A DNA stretch of 64,000 bases from Progne subis subis (taxonomy: Eukaryota; Chordata; Aves; Passeriformes; Hirundinidae). Made by a program: the position numbers and the translations under genes. Each line of letters begins with the position of its first letter. Within the stretch, counting starts at the first letter, position 1. Positions 14,301-25,420 of this stretch are shown in pieces. The notes below the pieces were generated by a model. It did not search any database. It was not told the DNA's origin and saw only the letters and a list, made by a program, of their open reading frames with translations. The stretch spans positions 1,054,001 through 1,118,000 of the forward strand of contig JAKJHU010000082.1 of assembly GCA_022316685.1 (NCBI GenBank), read 5' to 3'.

Positions 14301-17300
14301 TCCTGGATTTGAGTTGTGATGGCTTAATTACTGGCAGTGAATGTTCTTGAAGAATTTTGTGCCTGTTATTGTTGGAACTTAAGACTGAGGAAGACTGAGT
14401 TGCTTTATATGTTTCTGTGGTTTTTTAAGTTGAAGATATTTGGTGTATTTACTGATGCTTCGTACTTGTTTTTGTCTCCAGCTTGGTAAAATGGTGAGTT
14501 TCTTCATTGCTACAGCAGCTAATTCAGTTTGATGTTCTCTTACCCAATCTTCAAAGCATGAAATGCTCAACACAGCTTTGAGGTGACCAATGCTGTGAAC
14601 CAAAAGCTCTGAAATGCCCCAGCTTTGTGCTTCTGTGTTTATCGCGGTCCTAAACGTCTGCTTGTGCTCTCCTGATGTCTGCCTCAGTGTTTTCTTCCAG
14701 AGTAAGAGGTTTAATTTCAGAGAAGATACCCAAGAAACTGCTATATTTTGTCATTCAACCCATTCAGAGTTCCTTATCCTGAAGTAAACCTGGAGCATCC
14801 TCTCTAACAAATGGATTTTTTTGTGTATTCTGGAAGAATTGACAAAGCAGTAGCCTGTCTGATGGCCTAGAAATTGTTATAGAGCAGAAGACAATACGAC
14901 CACAGTTAGCCCAGTAATTTCTGTGTGGCATCTTACATTGCTTATCAGTAATTTTTTTTCCCTATTCTATTTTTCCTTTTCTCTGTCTTTGTGAGTGGTC
15001 TGTTTCCTTGCCTGTAATTGTTTCTCTTGAACATTATGCTACACAGGAGTTTTAGGCAAAAATTTCTTGTAGCTCTTCCCCCTTTCTTTCCTTGGGATAT
15101 ATATTTTTTTTGGTCATACATTCATAAGTGTTTCTTTGGACATAGGGAGTGTAGGTGGAGAACTGTAAAAAGTTTTACTGTATTGTCACAGGCATTTTGA
15201 TTGCCACCAGTTTTATGATTGCTGAATTGCTTCAGTAAGATTGTTAATGTTTTAGAAAAAACAAGTTATGATTTACATAAAATCAGTATCTATGTAATGA
15301 GGGTGTAATTAAAGGATTCATGAAAATTATTATTTTGCCAAATGCAATTACTCATGTAGAAGCCGTGAGCTGGAATGGAAAAGGATTTCTGTTGGGTCCT
15401 GGGTGGGTACTGTCAGAAGAATTCATATGGGTGTGGGCCCATATGGTGGTTTGTTGGTGTTTTTGGCTGAGTTCACACGCAGCAGACCCAGAAGAGAGAC
15501 TCTGGTTGTAATGTCCAGCTGCCAGTTCTGTTTTCCCCATGTTCCTCAGAGAGGTGCAGTGGGGAAAAGAGCTGTCCTCATTAGATAGTCCTTTTGGTGA
15601 GGCAGTTCCTTCAAGTCTTTCTGATCTTTATGCAGTTCCCAAAGCTGATGCTGACATGTTTCTTAATGTAGTTGGAGTCCTCAGTGGCTGCCCACGGTTG
15701 GTGAAAGGCCAGCAGAGTTTGTACCCTGTCTGCTGGGTGTAAACAGCCTTTGGAAAATTCTCCACTCGTGGTGTGGAGGTGGAAAGTGTCCTGGCTGCCT
15801 GTGGTGTGATCTGCAGCCCATCGATGCCACCTCTTTTAACCCCTGCTCTGTTGCTCTGAAAAATGGGAAAGGTTGCTTGGTCAGAAAAATGAGGCTGCAC
15901 ACCCTCATCCTCTAATGAAGAGTTTGTTTCTCATGCTTGAATGCAGCAATGGGGGCTTTGTTTGTGTGCTTTTGACATGGTTTAAGGTATCGAGGGCTGG
16001 TTGATCCCCCACAGTTGGTGGTAGAGGACCATCCTGTTGTCAGTGTGATGTCTGAGCTGCAGAGACAGAAAATGCTGTGAGAAAAGAGGGGAAACAGGAC
16101 AGGGGGCTGGGTTAATGCAGGAACTGTGACCAGAGCTATTCACAATGCAGTGGTTTGTTCAAGCTGTACAATTTATAGACCCTGGGTAATTTCTGGACAC
16201 CCACCATCTGATTTGTCATCGTGTGTCTAGTTAGCCATTGACCTCTAGAAGTTTGAGATCTCCAGCTTGTAGTCAGAGAGTACACTGCTCCTGCCACGAG
16301 ATGTGGTTCAGTCACACACTGTGCCCCTTGTCTGAGGGGCCACAGGTCATGCAGGATTTCTTCCTTGGGTGGAAATTCTCTTGTCATGCCTGTTAGCTAT
16401 AGTAGGATGCATTTCACACCCCTCCTAAGATCCTCCCTGCTGGCCAGTAGCTTTTGATTCGGATTTTTCTGATTCCTCAAGCACGAACATTGACACGGCT
16501 TTAAAACATGAATTCAGCCTTGGTTCTGTGAGATTCACGCTGTTTTCTCCTTGCAATTTCCAAATCACATCACACTATCTTCATTTTTCTCTAGTCTTTT
16601 TTTTCTTGTGTATGTTCCCTGCTGTAGGCTCCTAGACATTAATTTTGAGAAGTTTCTGTACTAGCTCATGCCTCTGTATATAAATCAAATAACTCAATGT
16701 GTGTGGATTGGCTTCTTGCACACCAGGTGAAAACCCATTTTGGGATACCTTTATGCACCAAAAAGTTGTGCATGGAGCAGTAACTTAACTTCTTTTTTTT
16801 GGCTTAAGTATGTGGGGCAGTAGGTATTTATCCCTCAAAGCCTCTGAAGAGTCTGAGTTGCTTCAGAGGGCTTTCCGTGCCAAGTCAGAGACATTCTGCT
16901 CTGTGTGGGACAGGGCAGTGAGAGCCCTCCCTGCCTCCCTCCTGATCGCTGTGCTGTGTAGAGTTCTCACGAGCACAGTGGGATCTGCTTGGTGTGGTTT
17001 AGAAAAAGAATTGTTTATGGGAAGTGCAGTGTAGTTACATGTCTTGTGCTTTGTGGCTTGGCCTACAAACCTGGAGATAACATCGGCGCAAACAGTTCTG
17101 CTTTGTGCTCGGGGTGGTGTATGGGGGGTATTGAAGTACTTGTTTATTATTCTCTTTATTGGGAGCTTGATTTGCAGGGCAGAGCTAAGGAGGATGATGT
17201 ATTGGCTCTGTGAAGATGTTTGGCCCTGTACATCTGCAGAGTGTTCTAAACCTTTCACGTGTTGAACTGTGAATAGGTGTATGGGATTGCTTGTGTCATC

Positions 17301-17853
17301 AACTCAGCCTCTGCATAGTAGAACTACAGATGGTATTGCATTCTTAAAAAAACCCCAAAACCATGAAAATCCCCCCAAACAAACAAAAAACCTCCACCAA
17401 AATTAGCTTACAGCCCAGAGGAAAAATAGGATGTACTTAAGATAATGAAGGCAACTCTGTCTCCCTTTTTTTTTTTGGCTATAACTGCAATGGATATTTG
17501 CTGGTCTGATTCAAACTGAGTGTACAAAACCTTGAAAATACTTGTAGCAGCTAAGAATGCTTTTGACTAATTAATGATCATAAGACTTACTAGAATAAAT
17601 GGCATATTCAAATTATTACTTCCTTTTTATCCTTTCTGGTGGCAGGGTGTTTGTGAATTTGACATTCATTTAATTGTTAGATTCATCACAATGTGTAATG
17701 GGAATATGGTGCTGTAGTATTTGAAGGCAGTAAAAAATACTGTGAGTATTTAGGTATTACTGCACAGAAAGTTGGTGCAGCTTTTAAACCAAGTACAAAT
17801 TACTGATTTTCTCATTTGGTCAATTACATTATGTTGTGTTTTGCTTGTTTTAG

Positions 17854-17969
17854 ATCACATTGAGGTCATCTTGTGGAATCTTCTGAAAAAAGAAGAATAA
17901 TAGGAAGAAAATGTTTAATTGAAGTATCTTCGCTACACAGTCAAACTGAAACAGGAAAGGTTCATTGGA
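17854..17969 (+). other. Candidate non-coding 5' UTR exon of PIK3CB
   Basis: A purine-rich 116-base segment sits between a good acceptor (T-rich tract ending TTTTAG at 17853) and a consensus donor (GTGAGT at 17970). It has no long ORF, as expected for a leader exon; human PIK3CB is known to have non-coding 5' exons. No sequence match to a known UTR could be made, so the call rests on splice signals and position 13 kb upstream of coding exon 1. Confidence 0.3.
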
Positions 17970-19959
17970 GTGAGTATTACAGGGCTGGGCTTTTTTGAGG
18001 TTGTTTTCTATAATCTTTTGCTTGTAAAGTCAGCATGGTTACTAGACTTTTATCGTATTTAACTTTGCTATAGTTATATTAAAAATATAAATGAGCAACT
18101 CTGCACTCATTTCAGTAGATCAGCTGGTAGTGGATTCATGGGTTCTCACTGAACCATCTTCCCTCTTAGAAGTAGTTGTAGTTTGTGAAATTGAGACGGG
18201 TTTCAGGTTTTCCTCTTTGCTGCTGTGTATGCTGGCTATGGTTTTGATTGTCTGGTGTAGATGTCATTACATATAAGCCCCTATTTGCTGGGAGAAGTTA
18301 AAGCACTGCTTGTATTTTCCAGGGAATTTGAAAATACGCCTTTTTTTTTTTTTTTTTTGGTCTCTATCTCTCCAGTCATGCTTCTTCTGAGTGACTTTAA
18401 TATAATTATGTAATTGTTGTCACTATTATTTGTCCTGTATTGTTGTTCTATCATTCATCAAACTTGCTAAGGTTTTCAGTTTATGATTGTCAGATACATC
18501 TTGCCTTCACTGTTTGTAGTTCACTTCCAGTATTTTGAATTCTGGGCTGACACATGTGTGTCTCATTTCTGATGAAAGAGGCCTCTCTGCCTAATGCAGG
18601 GACTGTGAATTGCACTTTTTGCTACCAGATAAATAGACATTTATATCCTGATAGAGTGTAATTCTTAATTTCTGTATACGTCATGTGCTTGAGATGAGAA
18701 ATGTAATCCCTTTTCTGCCGCTTTGCATTGGATTGTCAGATGTTTAAACCTATTCTCCTTAGAAACTGGGAAAAAACTGCCTATATTTCGTGCATTTTAC
18801 TCATGCTGTGTGATTGTGTAAATGTAACTTTGCAGGAGTCACTGAAAATACTCCTGAATGCCTGGTTGGGAATGAAAAAGATCTGGCCATTAGAACTGAA
18901 AGGGGTGAGAAGTCATTTTAGTTTAGAAGAAGTGTATTTTAGCATATTGCTTTATTACCAAGAGGAAATGACACCTTTTAGTTTCTTCTTTAAACATGGA
19001 TATGTAGAGAGTGTCATGGTTTGGGTGGAAAAATGTCTGTGGAACCTAATCAGGCAAGAAAAGCTTTTCATGCTTGGTGTCTTTAATAAAGTGTTTTTAA
19101 CTGGTAGAATAACATGTTTGGATTGATTGATTTCCTGCCTTAAAAAAACCCAAAACTATAAAACTTTCAATTCAGTGTGGATTTAAAGAAGTTAGATGTG
19201 TGTTAGTTCCCTTTCTCTACACACTTAAAAGAAATGCTACAATTTTTAGTCAGCACATTTAAATTTGCATCAGTTCCTGATCTAGGCCAAATGTCAAGTG
19301 ACTGGTAAATACTCATGTGCAACATTCTTGTGACACCTGATTCTGAATTCTGACCCCTGAAGTTTTCAGGATCTGTATGTGGAGTTATTTGTCTTTTACT
19401 GCCTTATTAGATTACACAGTAGAAATACAGGCAGCTGTTCTCAATGTCTCAGTACAAATCAACCAACTAACCTATTTGCTGCCAGCACACTCAGTTTGAC
19501 AAATTAATTCTTGACTCTGGTAATCAAGTTACTTAAATAGATAAACACTAAAGTGACAACTGAGCTCCCCGAACAAATAAAATGAAGAATGTCCACTGGA
19601 GACAGCTTTAGTCATTTTAAATCATTGTATTTAGGCTTATGCCAGACACAAAACTTGCTCAGGTGTTCAGTAGTCAGTGAACTTGTGTTTCCACCCTCCC
19701 CCGCCCCCCCCTTTTTTTTAAGACACTCAGAAAATTCCATTGTTACAATTTAAAATTAATTCAGTTTTTTGCTTTTTTGGGAAATGTTTTGCAACCCATT
19801 TGTTTTTAGTTGGACATTTGTGTGTAGTTAGTACTTTAACTCAAACATTTGAATTTTTAAATTAAAGTACTAAGAGCATTAAAATTAAGTCTGAGCAGCA
19901 TCTCTGTTCAGAGTTAAAAAGTCAGGTGGAGTTCTTGTGAAGTCTTGGAAGCAGATGCT

Positions 19960-20075
19960 GAATCTCATAGCTGGGGAAAAGTAACCCCAGGAGCAGTCAG
20001 GCCCTGCTGAAGAGATGCTGAAGGCTCCAAGGGTTGCTGCATTTCTGGGACACTGTGGAGTCTCCATCCATGGAG
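19960..20075 (+). mobile_element. Possible degraded CR1 fragment (plus)
   Basis: CACTGTGGAGTCTCCATCCA followed by TGGAGACTTG matches the conserved CR1 stretch around GTGGAGTCTCCATCC(T)TGGAGA. The 60 bases before it are only loosely similar. Could be chance outside the core. Confidence 0.4.
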
Positions 20076-21850
20076 ACTTGCAGCGTTAGGTGTACAGACT
20101 CCTAAGCATTGTGCTTTAACTTCAGTGTTGGAGCTGAGCTTGGGATGAGCTGACTCCCAGAGGTCCCTTTCAGGCTAAATAGTTCATAATTTCTACATAA
20201 TCTTAAGTGTTTTTGGTTGTTTTGATGAATGCCAGGGCTACTTTTGGCTTTATTACCCTCAACTTCATGACAAAAGGGTTTTTTAGGATTGTGTTTTTCT
20301 ACCAAATGGCATTATATTTCAACTTGTCTTTATAAATAAGTTTCATGAAAAAGGTGTATAAAATACATCTAAATATTTGCCTTAGAGTTGAGTTGTTGGA
20401 TTTCTTTCAGTGTTTGGTCAGTCCTTGACCAGTCCTGTCCATGTAACAAATGGCTGTGAGCAGCCACCTCTGAATCTGTGTGATGGGGGCATTGAAACTG
20501 GTGTTGGAAGAAAAATAACTGCAAAAATCCAGACCAGATTATGTAATTTCTTCCATAATTTCTTCCCTATCAGGAAAAATGCCTGGGCTGATGAAGCATG
20601 TAAAATTTGTATTTTTTTTTCCATTAAAGGGCATCTTGCTACTTTGTAGCATCCATGGCATCTCTGTATGAGACATAAGCGCAACCGGCTCCTGTGCTTT
20701 GGTCTGTGTGCCCTCCTTGTAGATGAAAATTTTGTTCCTCATTGGTATTCAACTGGTTTTAATCATTTCACTGGTTCACTTCCCTCTGTAGATGCACACA
20801 GTCTGTCTGCTGGAGAATAATCCCCTTTCCTAGAGGTTTTGATCAAAACACCAGAAATAATTAAAAGCTGAATCTTTTAGTCCCTGTGTGAAGAGGTATC
20901 TACTTAGAGGAAAACCTCAGTTTCTGTTTTTAACTTTTTTTATGTAGAATATAATCTAGATGTAACATCTTAATAGTCAGCTGCTGGTGAGATTTGATGG
21001 TCTAGCTCCATTTGTACAATTCCAAAGGAGAGGAAATATTAACTGTTTATATATTTAAAGTCATATAAGTGGAATGTTTCCTTTGTGTTTACAATAGAAA
21101 AAAAATTGAGTGGTAGAACAGGCAAGGAAATCCCTGAGAACAGAACTAATCGTTGTTTATTGTTTCCTAGTTTTGTTATCAGCCTGTCAAGAAGTCAGCC
21201 ACAATTCTTGTTTAGCAATGGGAGGACAGGGCCCCTACAGTTTACTTAGTACAATAAATCAATAAGAGCACGGATTATTAACACATCTTTTCAGATTTAT
21301 CACAGAGACACTGCGTAGCAGTTCTAATAATAGCTTGGGCTATTAGAAAGCCAGGCCTTTAGGGTGTAGTTTTGCCTACATTTTTTGAAATGATCTTAAG
21401 AGCTGTCAAGTGGCCAGGAAGCCCTGAGGCTGTGAGAAACTGTCACTGTGCCACAACTCTTGCTCCTCTCTCTTCACCCTCACTGTATTGGCACAGGCAC
21501 TGGTGCAGCTTTATGGAAACACCTGACTTGCCTGGCTTCAGAGGACATCTTTATTCTGGTTCAGCTCCTTCTCCTCCTTCCCCATTCAGTCTGAGTGTCC
21601 GATCCTCCTCCTTCCCTTGTGCCTTCTCCATTCACCTGTTTTGTTAAGCTTGATTGCGTTTGTTTATTTAAAATATCCAAGTGTGTGTGCCATCATTGCA
21701 ATGTTTAGTCTGTTCCTGGAACTCAGCATACCCTAGCATTTCATGCGGGCCTCCTGATGCCATTAGGGTTGTTTTTTGTTTGCTTGTTTGTTTGTTTTTC
21801 ATGATCTTTCCATAATTGCCCCCGAATGCCTTCAAATAAGGATCTGCTCT

Positions 21851-22479
21851 TGTTGTGTGTTATTAAGTGGTTTGTTCTGGTTTCACCTATGTTTCTGTAG
21901 GTTGTTGGTTTGCCCCGAAGTTGTACCCTCCTCCCTATTTCCCTATATATCCATACCACACCTTTTATTCCAGTACTCTCTCTGTCTGTCACCTAAACCC
22001 TGCCTACCCTCCTTGTCCATCACTGTAAACCCTTCCCTTTTCCCCAGAAGGTTCTATGTACATCAAACCTCCCTTGATGCCCTATTGGATTTAACAATGC
22101 AATCCCTCCTACCCTGCAGTGCTGTTGGTGCCCCGATCACTGTTCTCCTCCCATAACTCTCCCCAGTTATACTTCATTGGTTATCTGTTTGTATCTGCCC
22201 CTCACTGCCCCCTCAGTTAATAATCCCGAGCACTCCCTGGGTTTGGGGCTCTTCCTCTCCAGATCCCCTCTGCCATGAACTTTGTGGACTGTCTCCTAGA
22301 AGAAGAGTCTTCTGTCATCCTTTGTCCTTGTCCTTGCAGAAACCCCTGGGTGACAGGAGTCTCACCAGGCTCAGAGTTCTCTAAGGTGCTGCTGCAGAGG
22401 CTCTGTTCCCCACTCCTTGTGGATTCCCTGGGGTGAGAAGCTAGCCCTGGCCGCCCCGGAAACAAAATGGGTTTCGACA
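21851..22479 (+). mobile_element. Solo LTR of an endogenous retrovirus (629 bp)
   Basis: Starts TGTTGTGTGT and ends TTTCGACA, so the ends are TG...CA with a near-matching inverted terminus (TGTTG against TGTCG). It is flanked by the same five bases, GCTCT, at 21846-21850 and 22480-22484, as retroviral integration leaves. Inside are a TATA-like CTATATAT (21943-21950), a TTAATAATC element near 22217 and a C-rich 3' half, which suggests + orientation. There is no second LTR or gag/pol/env sequence nearby, so this is a recombined solo LTR. It cannot encode a virus. Family not identified. Confidence 0.7.
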
Positions 22480-24777
22480 GCTCTTATATTACTTCCTTAC
22501 TAAAATGATCTCAAGTTTCATTTCCAGGTTGGAAAAAAGGCAACACTCCCTCTAGTTCATGAAGCATCAATAGTGCTGTGCAGGGTCCTAAAAAGGAAGT
22601 TACCTGGGTTGTGAAATCACCAGATCTTTTCCCAAACCTTCAGTTTCACACTTCTGTCCTGGAGTGGGCTATACAAATACATTTCCCCCTATGTCAGGTC
22701 TCACTCTGTCTGCTGCTATGGAGAATTTTCCAAAATATCTAAGAGAGCTGTTCAGAAATGCTTCTGAAGGTGATTCTGCCAGATGTTTTCTCTCAGCCCA
22801 GTTGATGTAGAATACTGAATAACTGGCCTGGGCTTTTTTCCTTTGAGCTTTTCTCCTTTTTCTCTCCCTGACTCTGTTGGTCAAGGTGTCAAGTGAACTG
22901 TTACTCACATGACAGTGCTTTTCTAATCTGCTGTTTTCTTCCATTCCTTTATATTCCTTCTTTCTCAACCGTGCAGAACTGCATTCCAGCCGTCTGAATG
23001 GGAATGTTTTCTCATAGTGTTCCCAGCTTCAGTCTGATCCAGTGCTTGGATGCTTCTAAAGACAATCTCACACAGAAATATTGGAATGTGAAAGTTTTTC
23101 TTCTCCCTGCAGCTCAACTTTACTTGCACAATTCAAAAGGATGGCCTGAAACTCTTTATTTATATTTTAATGTATCTATGCAGTGATTTCAAGGTAGAGC
23201 AGAGGATGGCTGTGAATTAGCTGTGAGAAGATGCTTTGTTACTGGTTTGTGTTCCAGAATTACTTGAATTGTCATGCCTGTGAATTGTTGGAAGTCTATC
23301 AGAGGCCTGGGAGTTAAGTTTTATTCACTTGTTCAGTTCATCATGGATATTCTTCAGAGGAAGCAGCAGCTGTGTGTATTTGCCTGCGTATAAAGTAACA
23401 GGAAGTAAGATTTTCCTTCTGTCCTCATTCTTCAAGCCAAATCTATAAGTTCTTCTGAGTCTGGAATGCCATTTTAGTAGCATTGTTCTGTACATGTAGA
23501 CTTATTTTCCAGGAAGAAAAATTTCTGAAGATAATCTCATTCACAGCTAGTTTTAAACTGTACTTTCATTGAAGTGTAGAATAACTTTTGTAAAAAGGAA
23601 TTACTAGAGGTAACCTAACCTATCCATCTGTTCAAATGAAGTTACTTAGATTAAATTTTAATTTGTCACCAGTTAACACGTCTGCATTTTTTTCATGTCT
23701 CTGAGTCCTGTGTAAGTCAATTGCATATTCAGATGCTCAGCATTTCTTGAAAACTGGGCCACTTTTATTTAAAGGCATTAAGTGTGAGTAGAAACTGCAT
23801 TCATTGTGGGTTTAAAATCCTGACTTTAGTTTTTAAAACTTGGTGCATAATGCTGTGGGTACACTAGAGGAATAAAGCTACAGGAGATGAACAGGCAAAA
23901 TAATCAAGGATCTGGGATAAAAAACCCCTAATGAAATTATCTTAGTTTGTGGAAAATTAGCTGTATTTCATGAAGAGAATGAGAGAACCTGAACTTGATG
24001 GCTGAGAGACCACTCTTAGTACCAATGTTAGCACTGTGAAGGAAGAAGGCCTTTGAAAAAGGCCTTTCATGTTTTCTATACGTAGATATTTTTAGAAAAC
24101 TAAATGGTGATATTTTTATTCTCATTTCTGGAGGAACCCTGACTAAATGGACATTTAATTTTCCATTCCATAGGGCCAGCTCATGTGGCAGTTGAACTAA
24201 ACTGCTGGGAAATATTTATAGTACCACATGATCTTTAAAAATAACTTTCCAGTCTACTTTGTGGATGTCTTGAATTCTTAAAATCTTTGCTATTGTAGAT
24301 AGATACCCTTGACATTTGTACAGCGGAAAGATCTCTGCTTGCTGATTTAGGCATTTGTATTTATCATCGAGTTGATTGTATTTTATTTTTAGATTTGGAA
24401 GCAGTTTGGAAGGAATTCACCTGTGCAGCTGTAGAGGGCCAGAACCTTAAGTGGGTTCACTCTTTCGGGCTAAATGAGAATTCTCATGGCACAGTCTGCA
24501 GGGGTTTCCACGGTCAGCAATGGCACACAGACCCCACTGAGTTACCACTGCATGGGGTTCTGGTTTTAAAAGGGTCATTATTGGTCCTGTGTGAGCAGGG
24601 AGAGGAGAACAGAAAGCACAGTTCATAGTAGCTCATGCACGGTTGGAACAGGTGATGCTTGCTCCTGTCACACAAAACCTTTAACCCAAACCTCGGCTGC
24701 AGCTCGCTCTCTACAACTCGCTGAAAGGTGGTCATACTCAGGTGGGGCTTGGGCTCTTTCTGCAGGCAACAGCTGAC

Positions 24778-25022
24778 AGGAGAGGACACAGCCTTAGGCT
24801 GTGCCAAGGGAAATTTAGATTGGATGTCAGGAAAACCTTTTTTAATGAAAGAGTGATAAAGAACTGGCCTGGTCTGCTCAGGAAGGTAGTGGAGTCACCA
24901 TCCCTGGATGTTTGAAGAAAGACTGGATGTGGCACTCGGTGTCATGGTTTAGTTGAAGTGTTAGGGCATGGGTTGGACTCGATGATCCTAAAGGTCTCTT
25001 CCAGCCCTGTGATTGTGTGATT
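24778..25022 (+). mobile_element. CR1 LINE 3'-end fragment (plus)
   Basis: Sense CR1 tail with TTTAGATTGGATGTCAGGAA, GTAGTGGAGTCACCATCCCT, GGATGTGGCACTCGGTGTCA and GGGTTGGACTCGATGATCCT, then CTCTTCCAGCCCTGTGATTG. The last bases run straight into the CpG-rich block. Confidence 0.9.
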
Positions 25023-25029
25023 CCTCGTT

Positions 25030-25420
25030 AGCCCCAGTGTCACGCTGTGCCTGGTGTGTGGGGCGAGGGCCGTGTTCCCGCTGCTCCCTCCTCCCCACAC
25101 GGGGCCCGCTGCTCGCAGGGCGAGGCCGCTCCGGGCCCGTGGAAACCTGGAGATGTTTGTTCCCGCTGTTTGCCATTGTGAGGCTGCGGCGGGATGGGAG
25201 GGGACGGCCACGGAGGGGAAAAGCTGAACAGCGCTGCTCTGCCTGTGGGGAGCGGTGAGGGGAGGGAACGGAGCGATGAGATGGAACGGGAGCGATGCGG
25301 GGAGGGAACCGATGAGGGAGGAGATGGGACGGGGACAATGAGGGGAGGAAACAGGACTGATGAGGGGAGAGGGTGGAGCTGATGCCCAGGGTGCCCCCGT
25401 CACAGCTTGTGGCAGTGCTG
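25030..25420. promoter_or_regulatory. CpG-rich block, possible CpG-island promoter
   Basis: This block stands out from its AT-rich surroundings, with roughly 28 CpG dinucleotides (hand count) in about 300 bases and several GGGCGAGG/GGGACGGGG-type G-rich boxes. A donor-like AGCG|GTGAGG lies at 25255, so a leader exon could end there and splice 5.7 kb on to coding exon 1. It abuts a CR1 3' end on its left and contains a minisatellite on its right, so a repeat-derived GC patch is the main alternative. Confidence 0.35.
25254..25384 (+). repeat. Short imperfect minisatellite, about six 17-26 bp units
   Basis: Successive units begin GATGAG/GATGCG/AATGAG followed by GGGAGGGAAC-like purines. Units start near 25254, 25275, 25294, 25311, 25337 and 25359. 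One strand is almost wholly purine, with G-runs that could form G-quadruplexes. Confidence 0.6.

Larger units (their letters stand above)
161..17853. other. Non-coding DNA upstream of, or in 5' introns of, PIK3CB
   Basis: No frame here gives a recognisable protein or a run of linked exons on either strand. Contents: CR1 relics at 5.7, 6.3 and 8.2 kb, poly(T) tracts at about 1.11 and 10.47 kb, and a six-unit CTG run at about 9.78 kb. If PIK3CB's promoter is further left, as the long 5' introns of the human gene would suggest, this is intron; the window alone does not decide it. Confidence 0.6.

Noticed and set aside
18728..19126. A 132-codon open frame ending near an AATAAA (about 19.08 kb), as a small gene or retrocopy
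   Set aside because: No recognised domain, no flanking direct repeats and no poly(A) tail; the translation looks like AT-rich noise.
21776..22156. A 126-codon open frame overlapping the solo LTR, as a retroviral gene
   Set aside because: It starts outside the LTR in a TTTG repeat and crosses the LTR boundary; no Gag, Pol or Env motif is present.
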